From the NCBI GenBank assembly GCA_947579605.1, contig OX388319.1, positions 3,100,001 through 3,164,000 on the forward strand: a stretch of DNA of 64,000 nucleotides, given 5' to 3'. Of the stretch, positions 44,049 to 56,100 are shown in pieces. The notes under the pieces are model-generated. The model had not been told where the DNA came from. It saw nothing but the letters and a program-made list of their open reading frames with translations, and searched no databases. Made by a program: the position numbers and the translations under genes. Source of the stretch: Athripsodes cinereus (Eukaryota; Arthropoda; Insecta; Trichoptera; Leptoceridae). Within the stretch, counting starts at the first letter, position 1. The number at the start of each line of letters is the position of its first letter.

Positions 44049-45983
44049 GTTATTAAACTATTACAAGAAATATCGAAATACATGTCACGGTGCAATACAA
44101 CGAGCTAAGTCATTGTATTCGAAAGAAAAATCAGGGATGATAATTACAACATTAAGACTGTCTGGAACGTGGTTAAAGAAAATATTGCAAGGGGGAAAAA
44201 ACAATCAAATATTAAAAGCCTACGGTTGGGAAATGTTTTGGTTCAGGATCAGGAGCAAATTGTTAGAGGTCTAAACTCGTACTTTGCTGATGTAGGGAAA
44301 AATTTGGCAGAAAACATTTTATCGAACTTGGATGCTACTGAAAGGAATTTATTTGACTCACGAAACGATCAAATACGCGTAGAACATTCATTTAATATTA
44401 ATCAACTTACTGAGGATGAGGTACTGAAAATTTTGAATAAATTACGAACCAACTGCGCTGCAGGTCCCGATGGCATCTCTACGAGGGTTCTTAGTTCTTT
44501 GGCCCGTTACATAACTACCCCGCTCACTCACGTTATTAATCTCAGCATAACTAGTGCGGTCTTCCCCGATCATTTAAAAGAAGCATACGTGATACCTATA
44601 TTCAAGAACGGCAACCGGGAGGAACCAAAGAATTATCGTCCAATTGCTCTTTTGAATACTATATCTAAGGTATACGAAAAAGCCATCAATATGCAATTGA
44701 CCAGATATCTCGAGGAGAATAAATTATTACCTGAACAGCAGTATGGGTTTCGTGCGGGAGTTGGAGTCCAGGATGCTATTTTAACTGTCACTGATTTTAT
44801 TACAAAGGCACTTGACTCAGGAGACACTTGTATCGGAATATATCTAGATCTTGCTAAGGCTTTTGACACCGTTTCACATAAAATACTCATACAGAAAATG
44901 CAAAAAATGGGTTTTAATGAAAATTCAATTACATGGTTTAAATCATACCTCGGTAATAGAAGGCAGGCTGTCAGACTGGGAGAAAAAATTAGTCCGTACC
45001 TTCCAGTTACACATGGAGTTCCGCAGGGTAGTGTCTTGGGTCCTACTCTTTTTCTAGTATACATAGCTGAAATGAGCAAACTGGGAGTTGAGGGGTCTAT
45101 AGTTACATTTGCAGACGATACAGTGCTACTTTTTCGTGCTGAAAGTTGGGATCAAGTATATATCAAAGCAGAGATGGGGATGAATATTGTACAGAAATGG
45201 CTAGTTCAAAATTTGTTAACATTGAATGTCGGAAAAACTAAATACATGACATACAGCATAGACATTAGAAATCAACCGACTTCAACTGATACATCAATTA
45301 AGGTGCACAGTTGTAACTCATGGCCCTGCTCGTGTCCAGCATTGACTCGCGTGACAACTTATAAATACCTTGGTTTGACTGTGGACAGTCACTTGAGATG
45401 GACTGGTCATATAAATGAAATTTCAAATAAAGTAAGACAGCTTGTTTACGTTTTTCGTAACATTAGAAATATGTTTAGCCAATCTATCTTAAAAAATATA
45501 TACTATGCAATAGGTCAATCTGTATTTTCGTATGGTGTCATGGGTTGGGGAGGAATGGCTAAAACAAATTTATATCCCTTGACGATTGCTCAAAAATCTA
45601 TTTTAAGAGTCATTTCCCGCAGGCCATACAGATACCCCTCAGACCAATTATTTTCTGATTTTGGTGTTTTGGATGTAAGACAGATATACATGAGAACCAT
45701 TATTAAATACTTAAATAGAGACACAACAGCTTTTCGTCCACAATATGTCTTAACTCATAATACTAGAAATGCCCAAGTACTTCAGCCCGTGGCGGTACGC
45801 ACCACTTTCGCCCAGCGACACTACTCATTTCTAGCTCCAAGACTTTACAATAAAATTATGCAAGATATCCAGGCGAATTGTGTGCGTGGAGGAGGTGTGA
45901 ACTTGGAGAGGTTTGTGACGGGGTGGTTGAGTGAATTGGGAAGGAAGGAGTGTGAGAGGCTATTATTGCAGGTGTTACAGTGA
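44049..45983 (+). CDS. LINE ORF2, reverse transcriptase part (linker out of frame)
   Basis: About 44040-44135 continue the protein in another frame (LRLLNYYKKYRNTCHGAIQR, then AKSLYSKEK). From about 44137 the original frame resumes with DDNYNIKTVWNVVKENIARG and is open to TGA 45983. RT motifs: KLRTNCAAGPDGIST, FKNGNREEPKNYRPIALL, QYGFRAG, YLDLAKAFDTVSH (catalytic Asp), GVPQGSVLGPTLF, FADDTVLLF (catalytic Asp pair), KYLGLTVD and a thumb with PYRYPSDQLFSDFGVLD. All polymerase residues are intact over about 600 codons. The two frame breaks compensate each other, so only about 30 residues plus one stop are affected. Both lie near homopolymers (AAAA, AAAAA, GGG), making sequencing error as likely as true decay. 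Confidence 0.87.
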
Positions 45984-46434
45984 TGAGAGGGACGAGAGAG
46001 AGGAGGAGATGGAAGGATGGAACAGGGGGGAGAAACTGGTATCATTCTTGTTCTTTTTATTTTTTTTTAAATCTACATACTGATTGTCCATTTTTTTCTT
46101 ATTATTGTTATTTTTGTTTCGTATTTTACACACGGTGATTACAAGAACTGACTAGAATAATTTAGAAGATGTATACATATATAGATACTGCCTCAGAACA
46201 GACTCAAGTCTAGTGAGGCAGTAAATTCCATTTTTCTATTGTCAAAAGAATGTGTTTAAGATATGATGTTTAGTTAGTAGAAAATTATTTTTTGTAGTAG
46301 TTAGTTGTTTTATTGTTATATTTATGGAAAATAAAGTAAAAAAAAAAAAAAAAAAAATTTAAATTATTACTTTTGTTACTTTTTGTATTTTATTTGTCTG
46401 TATTTTATTTTAAATTTTACTACTACTACTACTA

Positions 46435-46625
46435 TACCATCACGGCATATCCCACAAGTGGGGTAGCCGGCAGATCAGCTGCACGTAAGAAACACGCAAA
46501 CTGTCCTCCTCGTGCCAATATAAAATCAAGACATTCAGGATGGGTGGCAAACCTCATCGCTGAATTGAAGATGTAAAATGTCTTAATTTTTTCGGACACC
46601 TGCCTTTTACAGGACACTCGTAAAC
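46435..46625 (-). repeat. Dispersed repeat family T
   Basis: About nine in ten bases agree with 22475-22665. On its simple-repeat side there is TACTACTACTACTAT rather than CTATCTATC. Confidence 0.8.
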
Positions 46626-46705
46626 TATTTTTTACAATTTTTAGTTTTAAATTTAGTTTATAGGTTTGATTTGTAAGCGCATATCTTGTAACAAAAAAAT
46701 TATAC

Positions 46706-46976
46706 TAGAATAGGTCTATTTTGGTCATGCGGAACGAATAGAAGAGGAAAGAATGACAAAGTAGATAATATACTTGGCTGAAAGGAGGGGTGTGAGAAAG
46801 CGCGGGCGTCCAAGAACTACATGGTTTGATTATGTTGATCAAATTCTCAAGGACGGCCGTGTTTTGAGTAAGAGAAATCGACGTGCGTGCATGAGAAGTT
46901 GTATGACTGTGGAGGAGGCGAAAGAAGTATGTAAGGACAGAACTAATTGGCGTTCCGTTCTCTCTGCCTACTGTTT
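46706..46976 (+). pseudogene. LINE RT C-terminal relic joined to composite copy 2
   Basis: Encodes VYFGHAERIEEERMTK, a stop, IIYLAERRGVRKRGRPRTTW, FDYVDQILKDGRVLSK, RRACMRSCMTVEEAKEVCKD and RTNWRSVLSAY. This is the standard 'GH..RM......GKRGRGRPR..W......L......A..C..R..WR..VSAY' end of insect endonuclease-RT LINEs. One stop interrupts it and the RT core is missing. The composite repeat at 46984 follows directly and so includes this LINE's 3'UTR. Confidence 0.78.
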
Positions 46977-47558
46977 AGCTGTTACCTGCTCAACCCAAGT
47001 TCCTCAAGGGCAGACAGAGAAGTCTGAAAGCCATTATTGTCGCAGAAGTTAATGTTTTTCCAGATATAGGTATATCTTCTATTAACGCTAAGCTTGGCTT
47101 TAACACTACGAATGAGACTTGTAACTACCTCACTTCAGCGATGAGGTATAACAACCATTCTTAATATCTTATTTTTTACTGATACATATAATGCCCGCCA
47201 CAGTCGTGGGTGAAACCTTGGGACATAAATTGCCCTATAGATCACGGCCTTTCAGCACGGAAGAAAACTTTTCAAATAGTGACGCTGGCCGTGAAAGAAC
47301 AAAGTGTTTAATGTTATTCGGCACTAAACTATATTTTTACTTATTTATTGTTTATATTTGATTGGTTATCTAATCTTTTCACGTTCTGATGATACTTATC
47401 TGATAAATCAAACAAACGTTACACTTTATTATCACCTTTGATTACATTTATCTTATCTTTTTTGATTACACTTATCTTATCTACCATTTTGTATGATTTA
47501 ATTTTACGTCACGATTTTATCAACTTTATATTGGTGAGTTATGTCAGTACTGTCACAA

Positions 47559-47652
47559 GGCTCGCTGGTCTATCAGTAAGACGCACAAGAGGCTAGGCTA
47601 GCTTAATATCCTGGCATGTGAAAATCATGGTTCAAATCCATGGGCGAGTCGA
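47559..47652 (+). repeat. tRNA-Pro-like head (S2) in composite copy 2
   Basis: GGCTCGCTGGTCTATCAGTA ... ATGGTTCAAATCCATGGGCG ... AGTC; differs from 39690-39783 at only a few positions. Confidence 0.75.
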
Positions 47653-47685
47653 TCTTTTTGTTTTTTTTTTTTAAATATACATTTG

Positions 47686-47929
47686 GGTTTTTATTATAAA
47701 CCTATAAACAATAGAGGCGGTGCAGTGGCTTTTCTCGACGGGAACCAAAGATTTGATTTGGAATAACTAACGAAAGCAACAATTTAGCTAAGAAAATGAA
47801 TACAAGCCGAATACAGCCTGTCATACTAAGATAAAAACTTTTTTCGTGAAAGTGGAGTTTTCCAGCACCTGAGATCAAACCGCGCACCCTTTGTGTACGA
47901 AGCCAAGACTCCAGGCTACCGACGAACTC
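47686..47929 (-). repeat. SINE S1 in composite copy 2, diverged
   Basis: Minus strand GAGTTCGTCGGTAGCCTGGA and GGTTTGATCTCAGGTGCTGG with the S1 body; B box degraded. Confidence 0.7.
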
Positions 47930-49784
47930 ATATTAAATCAAATAAATGTTTTTTTTTATATTATCTAAATCTTAAAATTTTATGTACCTACTTTTGTACC
48001 CTTTGTAAATACATATCGCCTAAAACCAAAATCTTTGCTTATAAACCATAGACACGTCGTTATGCACAAGATTTATAAAGCGCAGTTTACATGCTCAGTA
48101 TGTTTTTTCTTAATATCAATAATTATTATTATTGCTGAGACAATTTCATTGTTATTTTTTTACTTTTTTGGTGACTTTTAATGTAACTTGCTGTGTCTTA
48201 ATCCATTATACATATACTTACCTTATATAAATTATGTATGTAAATCTTCTACATGTAAAAGACTCGAGCCGTGAACAAATAATAATAAATAAAACCCTTC
48301 TAAGACTTCCGCAGGCATAAAAATTCTCATAAAACAAAATAGGTTGGTATACCTATATGGAAAATAATGACTAAATTATCGACATCACGGCAATGCGATA
48401 ATTTCACATCTCGTCCAAATTTTGATTCAAGTTTTCAATGTACCTGCACAGGTAGTTAGAAATTAACGATGAAGTAAATGATTCTATGAGAATATTTATA
48501 TCAACACAGAAATAAATTAACTGTTTTTACGACAGAGAAATAGAACAACCGCCGGGGCCCCCGTACATATGGGAACCTTGCGCAAATTACTGAAGATATT
48601 GAACTTTTATAGCTCGGATTTAAAATTTAGGGAACAGTGCCAAAAGACAAGTGCCAGTGTCACCTTATTGTTTATTAACATTTTTATATATCAGACTCCT
48701 GTAGATCTCTCAAACTAGACTTTAGTTCAGAGCACAATGGTATATCACATAGTAACTTATTATATAGATAGGTTTACATAATAATGTATTGCAGCTATGA
48801 CAAAAAAAATATCATACTATATGAATAAAAAATAATATATTATGAATAAAATAACTTATTTTTCAAATAAAAAGTGTTTAAAATTTATGCGCATGCATTA
48901 TGTGGTATTTATATCTATCACCGTTGTTATTCCGCGGTCCACAATGTGAACTGTCCTTTACATACAAAATCCTTATGTGCATAACAAAAAATACGTGATT
49001 TATAATGTGAATTTGTTTTTTACTTGAAACTTCGCGCAATTTCTTAGTGTTTTTTATAATTAAATACAAGTTGGGAGTATTATCTTAGTGTTAAATATAT
49101 TATTTTAGCGATATACTCATTTTCCTTGCCAGAAATGTACCTTTTTCGATACAAAAAGAAATGTCTTAATTATACTACCTCTACTATAATAAGCTTTTGC
49201 GGTCTTTTTTCCACTTGAATGATATTTATATGTATTTAAATGAAGAAATAAAAGTTGACAGCATACTTAAAACAAAAAAAAATATCGTTTTATGCAAAAT
49301 AGAAAAAGAATTTTATATAAAATATCGTTATGCACAATTGTGCATAACGCAGGAACACGCAGATATTTTTGCTTTTTTTTATTTTGGTGGTAATAAAAAG
49401 TGTAATAAATAGAAAAATAACGAAATTAACTATAGTTTTATTAAACTACACACTTTTTTTCGTTGAAATATAATGGCATTTTCACATTTTGCTTAAAAAA
49501 GCTATCAAAGTGTTGAGGAACAATGTCAAATTTGTATGGAGCGCAGAATGAAGGATATTTTTAAAAATCAAATTTAATAGTTATAAAGTAATGAAAAATT
49601 AATATCTCCAAATAAAATAATCAAAAATATATCCAAATTGAGATTAAACCATAAGTTTTTCCGCAATGATATTCGTATATTTTTTAATTTAATAACCAAG
49701 GAACTTAAGGAACCATCGGTTATTTTTACAATAAGCAACGATTTTGGTTTTGGGCGTTATGATAATTATTATTTTCTTACTCCT
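47930..49784. other. No feature recognised
   Basis: AT-rich with short frames lacking motifs; no repeat from elsewhere in the window seen. Confidence 0.4.
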
Positions 49785-50000
49785 TATAGGATGAAAAAAG
49801 AAAACATGATTCTAACTTATGAACAATGACACATTTATTTTTTGGAATCCCGGGTGATAAAATTTGTGTGGACAGTGAAAAACTCTTTTTTTAAATTATC
49901 AGAATATTTTTGATTTTTCACTGCATTTACGTTATTTTCGTGTAAAGCTATTAGCTCGAAATTTAAATTGGTTGACTTTTGTGTTATGTACTTATACATA
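49785..50000. repeat. Repeat shared with 40155-40600
   Basis: AACTTATGAACAATGACACA, AATTTGTGTGGACAGTGAAA and TTTTTCACTGCATTTACGTT recur at 40.2-40.6 kb in the same order. Confidence 0.7.
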
Positions 50001-50099
50001 CTTTTGTGTTATTTATTGTGATGCTAGGTATAAATTCTATCTCTTTGCACATTGCATTGGCCAAAAACTGTTATGATGTGCAAAAGAAATTTAAAGAGA

Positions 50100-51401
50100 A
50101 TAATAATAATCATCATCATCATCGCCCTCAACGCTCCTCTCGGGAGCACAGGGCAGAAACCAGCCTCCTCCATTCAGAGCGTCTCTGTGCCAATTGCGTC
50201 ACCTCTTCCCACGACATTCCTTGCGCTCTGATATCGTTGTCATAGGAACGGTGTATTGTGAAAGAGGGACGCCCGGGCCTACGGAACCCCTGCGGACGGA
50301 AGAACAGTGCTCTTTTTGGCCAACTATCATTGGGCATTCTCAAAACATGTCCCAGCCAGGACCATCGTCTCTCTTGTATTACGGAGATTACAGGTCTCTG
50401 CTGGGTGCGCCGGCGCACAGCATCATTTGTAACATGTTCATACCATCTGACATCCAAAATCCTTCTAAGACACTTGTTTTCAAAGCTTAGTATCTTCCGC
50501 TCTTGAGCCTTGGTTAAGTGCCAAGACTCGCAGCCATATAGAAGGATTGGGATGATGCACGCATTGAACAAGCGACATTTTGTCCTGATGCTGAGTCCAG
50601 ACGCCTTCCAAACTTTGTTCATGTTGTTGAAAGCCCCGCTAGCTGCTCCTATGCGGATTGGTAATTCCGACCGGAGATCACCCTCTGGCGTTATGGTTGC
50701 TCCCAGGTACCTGAATTTACTAACCTGAGATATTTGGGAATTGCCAACCATTAGTGGGGTGTGAGTACTCGTGCATGTACTATTACATATGTACTCCGTT
50801 TTACCAGCGTTGATACGAAGGCCAAGGCGCAAAGAATTTTCATAAAGAGCATTAGCGTTGCACTGTAATCCGTCCACAGATGTATCAAAAAGGGCTAGAT
50901 CATCCGCATATTCAAGATCGTGCAGCACTCCCACAGACGTCTCACTGTTTTCACGCTGTGATAAAGGCACACCGCCAGGGCCCAGAATAGATTTTCTGAG
51001 CAGGTAGTCCATAATTATGGCAAAGATAAAAGGTGCCAATACACAGCCCTGCCGGACTCCAGTGGTGATCCTGAAGGTGTCAGTTGGACCACTTGATGTT
51101 CTGACAGAACATTCAGAGTCCATATGCAGGGCTTTGATCATGGTTACCACCTTGGGCGGAATGCCATACGCGGCCAGTATTTTCCATATGGTTGGTCTGT
51201 GGGGGCTGTCAAAAGCTTTTTCGTAGTCAATGAAGCAACATGCAAGCGGTGAGTTGAACTTATGCGACTGTTGGAGTACACATCTGGCACAAAAAATTGC
51301 GTCCGAACAGGACTTGCCAGGTACAAACCCGCATTGTTGCTTTCTCAGAGATGCCAACACTGGTTTATGAATGCGACTCAATATGATTTGTGAGAGAACT
51401 T
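50100..51401 (-). mobile_element. RTE-like LINE, 3' part, cut by the gypsy insertion
   Basis: Minus-strand LINE: RT coding part, very short 3'UTR, then (GAT)n/(ATT)n at 50100-50125. A short UTR and a trinucleotide tail are typical of RTE-type elements. The upstream part should continue beyond the gypsy element, outside the window. The 3' fragment at 36466 is the same family. Confidence 0.8.
50128..51401 (-). CDS. RTE-like reverse transcriptase, C-terminal part, interrupted by an LTR element
   Basis: The frame is open from the stop at 50128 up to the LTR edge at about 51401; the ATG at 51379-51381 is internal. It encodes VLSQIILSRIHKPVL, GFVPGKSCSDAIFCARCVLQ, FIDYEKAFDSPHR (block A Asp), GVRQGCVLAPFIF, the catalytic DLEYADDLALFDTS, RYLGATITPEGD, LLYGCESWHLTKAQERKIL, RRWSWLGHVLRMP and GMSWEEVTQLAQRRSEWRRL. 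This is palm, thumb and tail of an RTE-superclade RT. No internal stop over 420 codons and all catalytic residues are present, so the element was recently intact when it was split. Endonuclease and fingers are missing here and should resume on the far side of the gypsy element. Confidence 0.85.
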
Positions 51402-53192
51402 TGATACGTACCTGCGTACTCTCCGCTGGTTACTCCCCTTTAGAATCCAGCCAGTGTCCAAAAACACAGCCTCCGGCTTAGCTCAGTCTTATCTCCTTAG
51501 GCGGAGGCGCAGGTCCCGATCAAAAGTATCTACTTATCGGTTCGGTTTCTCTCTCTCTTTCTCTATTCTTGCCTTTTGGCTCTATGACAGAGGGATAAGT
51601 GGGGTGTCCTACTCTCTACTTAAATTAAAATCTTAGTTTGGTATGACTCACGTTTATTGAGATATAAAAGCAAAAAAAAAAACAACATTTAACAAAAGAA
51701 AACCTAAGGCTATGTGTGTTACAACTAATTTTGTTATTCCTGATAATCAATCAATCAATAAATCAAATCAAAGAGAAAAAAAAAAATAATTTCACCATAA
51801 ACATTTAGCAATAGGTTCACATTCATGCACATAGAAGATTTATAGGTATACAGTATCAATTTGGCACATGCACATCTTAGAATATATTATAGTATCAACT
51901 TAGGGAAACAATTGTTCCCTTTCTCTGAATATTTATAGGTATACAAATTTGCATTTTATTGATTAACCATAGTAATGACATTACTATCCTGGACAACTCA
52001 GGATTTCACTGTTTTGCGAAAAATCACCGCAAGGGCACACATATATTATCATTCAATATATTAGGTCTTATATTAATTACTCTACTCCCAGATACCCTGA
52101 TTTGTTGCAATACAAAAAAAATCAAAAAAAAATAAAAGGATTGAAGTCAAATTATGATTGATCCCTACTTATCAGAGACAATTGAAACAGAAAAACTCAA
52201 ATCGTCATAGAAAATTTCAATATTTAAGTTGTACTGTATAATATGTAAAAATTGTTTATTTGTATTAATAAAATAGAATACAAAAAAAATAAACTCTATT
52301 CACAACCACCTTAGGATTCGTTACGTAAATTAAATAACTCCCAACTTATCGCTAGGTACATATTCAGTTAATATTGGGTATTGCATAATTTCATAAAAAA
52401 TAACAATCAAAGAAAAAAAACTAAAACCAAGTGAAAACAAAACAACAACCCCTTTCTTCCTTGTCTACTCTTCCTATTCCGTTCCAGCGATTTCTCTACC
52501 CCAATACCTGACTATCATGTCTAGATAAGATATCAATATTCTTACGGCTGTCCGACGGGAAAGGCCTTCTGGGATGATTCCACGTTTCTGGTCGTTCCTA
52601 TTCCCACAATCCAGTTGGTAACGTTCCTTCAGTCACGACACAACGATTCACTTGTTGGACGTCCACGCCCTCAGCTTTGTGTTCATATAACAATGTTCTA
52701 TAACACCTACACCAGTCTATGCGAAAGATGACAGCCTGCCTGAATTCAGCTGATTAAATAACTTCACAATAACGTTTCAACCTGTGAGGAGAAACGATAT
52801 TATTTCTATCACGATTGTCCAGGGAGTTTCAGATACCGATTTAGGTACTATTATTAAAACACTGCGCTATTTACCTTCAGTAGGTAGATACAAAAAATCA
52901 CAAATAAATTCATTAATTCTCCTCCGGTCACAATTCTAAAGTCTGATTTAATTTAATTATTATTATTACCAATATAATTATCTATCACCAATTTCTCACT
53001 CAACAGATACTTCCTGTTCTCACCTCGATTTACAGAAAGTCACGAAGGAATTAATGATTTCTCCCCCGATCACAATTATATAATCTGACTCGTTTGCGTG
53101 TATTTAATTTAATTATTATTACCAATAATTGTCTATCACCAATTATTCACTCGCAGAATGTTTTTACTAGTTCGATGGAGTAGCACTATCAC
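51402..53192 (-). repeat. 3' LTR of the gypsy element (minimum extent)
   Basis: Identical to 62210-64000. The true right edge lies beyond 53192 and cannot be set because the partner LTR runs off the window. CA on the minus strand (TG at 51402-51403) is the terminal dinucleotide. An open frame at 51454-51636 recurs in the other LTR and I do not count it as a gene. Confidence 0.92.
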
Positions 53193-56100
53193 AAAAATTA
53201 TCTTCTAAGTCAAAAAAAAAAAAAAAAAAAAACATGTAGATATATTTAATCGATATCAAAAATAAAACTGACTATCTACACTGACAATGATCTTCCACCA
53301 AAGCAATACGGCTTTTCTCTAGTCAGATCGACAACAGACGCGCGACCTCTGACCGTTTTCTCTCTCGAAAGCGAAATTCGGAATCTGACTAAGGAATCGC
53401 TGTGCAATGATTTTTATTAACTCATCTATCGATCTCCTACCCAAATCACGGACAAAAAAATCTTATGTAACCGCCCTTAACCCATAATGTCATTGGTCCG
53501 TCATTATCCAATTAACGCTTCGCATTCGTTGACATCTGGATTGTAACCGATAGCCCGTTTCCAGGGTCGGTCCCCCAATGTAGGGCACGCTTTGCTCTTG
53601 CCCCGTGCGGGAATAAAATAGTGCGAAAAAATTAAAACCTCGTTATTTCAATACTTAACACATATCTCCTCCGAATGTCGCGGCAGCTATGTTATAAGTT
53701 AATTTCTTCTACCATTGCCCTTTGACATTATTACCGGATACCTACTTCGTCTAATTTCCATTTTCAATTTGAATCGACATAAGGAATGTACGAGGGTCAT
53801 TTTAATGAAACGATTACGTGGTTATTTTTTTTGTTTATTCACTTTTCCTAAAGAAATGTCTTTCTTACTTCTGCCCGCGTCCATTTCGTAATTTTTCTTT
53901 TCTACCGACGGACCTGTTTTTCGGTTTCGGAATCATATGTTCCTGGAAGAGCTGCGATTTTTGACCCCGCCCTGCTTCGACACACCCCATGTATTGTTCA
54001 TAGCGCCAGGGCGGCAATTTCACAGTGGCCCAACTTACGAGTCGGATTCATTTCGATTTTCAACTTTATTTATTCCAGACCGATTTCTCTCATAACCGCT
54101 CCAAGCTTTCAGGAGCAGTCGTTGTTCACCCTCTCCACGCTTAAGGTAACCCCTAGGGAGGAAATATCTTAGTGATTCGAAAAACAATGCCCCCCGCTTC
54201 GAAATTAATTTACCCCTTTACTGATCTGCTTATTCGAACAGACAATTTACATATGATAACTCGCGATCTCACCCTTTTTTTTCCATTTTTTTATATCCGG
54301 AGTTATTTCACGATTCTTTTCTCCCACTACCAAATTCGATACGCCACTGTTACCATAAATCTTCAGTTTAATGGCCTCGATGTGTGGCCTTCGTTCAAAA
54401 TTCCCCGAAAGGGTATTTTTTGTTGGTCTATTTTTAGCATGAATTTTGGTAGCTGTCTAATTTGATATTTATGACCGGACCAAGTCCAAAATTTGGACTA
54501 TATAAAAAAAATACACGGATCAAATTTGCTTCTTAAAATTAAATGACATCCTCTGAATTTATTACTTCCTAAACAAAGACGGAAACTTCCTCTCGTCTAC
54601 ATTCCCACGATTGAGAATCTATCCCTACATACTTATTGTCCGGCATGTGTCTCAAACCCATCATCTTCGAATGCTGAAATTTGTCAACTATTTCCTACAT
54701 AACAATCCCACCCTACTTAATTTGACAAATTTCAGCCTATTCCCTTGGCCTTCTTAAAAAAAAAACACAAAAATAAATAAATGAACCATCTAACGTTCAA
54801 GACATATTCTATCTATTTGCCCGGCACCACTTGGTTTCGCGTTTTCTGTCTTGTCGTAGCGTTAAACCAAGAAATCTGCTACGTGCTTCGTAAAGTTGTA
54901 ATATTTCTTGACCATGATAGTCCATTTAACCAAACAGGCCCCCTTATGCCTTAATTAGTCTCCGTTTTATATTCCTACCTTCCTTCCCCCTCCACAACGA
55001 TATTAAGCTTGTTCATAACCCGTTATTTACGCCTTATCTACGCGTTGTATTTATGCAATAACCATCACAATGCTAATAATACTTAGCCTAAAATACATTT
55101 TGCTTTTTAAAAATTTACTTTTATAACTACACTCATGCTTTTATAGGTTCTTAATACAATAAACGTTACATTCTTATATAAAAATATACAATTTACAGAG
55201 CAATAGTCATTTTGCGAGTTTTGTTCACCTTGTAAGGGAAATAATTGAATCAAATGAACCAATTCTTTCTCCCGAATCAACCCATAGTCTTCCCGTAATT
55301 TTACATCTCCCATTTACTGTATGTTTTCAATGAGTCCCCATATTTTTTTTCTATTTCCAATCGAGTATTTACATCATAGGCAATATCTGATACATTTACT
55401 TAACAAGTATGTGGTCACTTATAATAACTAGATTACATAAAACAAAACAAACCCATATATCATTTATAAATACAAATCATCTCCTTCATCGTTTTTCACC
55501 ATATTCATTATGCACGAATCACCTTCGTGCACTCATTAGGTATCTCAGACCCCTTACCCCTGTCTCAAAAAACAGAATACTTTTATACTAACACATATAC
55601 GTGGTAAATAATCAAATATCTCTAGCACATTACCACGTTATCACGATTGAAAATGACCATCTATAATTTATCATACTAATATTCAATTAATTTGTTTACA
55701 CATTCATTTTTTTTTATTATTTAAGCCCTTAACGGCTGTTACCTCTTACATCAACCTATAGTACAATTACTTAACATCATCTAGATTTATATATATACAT
55801 CATACAATTTATTATAGGTATCAATCAATACAGAAAAAAAATATAACAGTATTTTTTGAACAATAAAACAACCCTAAAATATACGAGAACTATAAGTATA
55901 AAATGGTGTGAAATTTAAACAATGAATTTACACTTATACCAAATAATGAAAAATGAAATAAAACTTATCAAAGCTAATTGCTAATTCAATTTAATTAAAC
56001 ATTATAATGAGTCATACCTTGCGCCTAAATTATAATCTAATATACTACTAGCTACTTCACCTACCCTTTCTCCTGACAAGGACTCCAGGTCATTTACCCT

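Larger units (their letters stand above)
41011..46358 (+). mobile_element. Nearly full-length LINE (PHD/FP-type ORF1, APE endonuclease, RT)
   Basis: Order: 5'UTR (start uncertain, about 41011-41020), ORF1, 312-bp spacer, endonuclease, RT, 375-bp 3'UTR, poly(A) of about 20 at 46339-46358. The RT is homologous to that at 2-1306. ORF1 has a PHD-type zinc finger and a baculovirus-FP-like C-terminal domain, as in several insect CR1/Jockey-superfamily LINEs. Three single-base frame breaks are visible, so as read the copy cannot make intact proteins. No target duplication could be fixed because the 5' end is unclear. Confidence 0.85.
46984..47929 (+). repeat. Composite repeat, copy 2
   Basis: Paralogous to 38592-40066 but without the LINE insertion. 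Order: CTCAACCCAAGTTCCTCAAG ... GTCGTGGGTGAAACCTTGGG ... TTATCT-rich ... S2 head at 47559 (+) ... S1 at 47686-47929 (-). Confidence 0.8.

Noticed and set aside
51454..51636. 60-codon frame in the LTR, repeated at 62196-62444
   Set aside because: Identity between LTRs explains the repetition; no domain seen.
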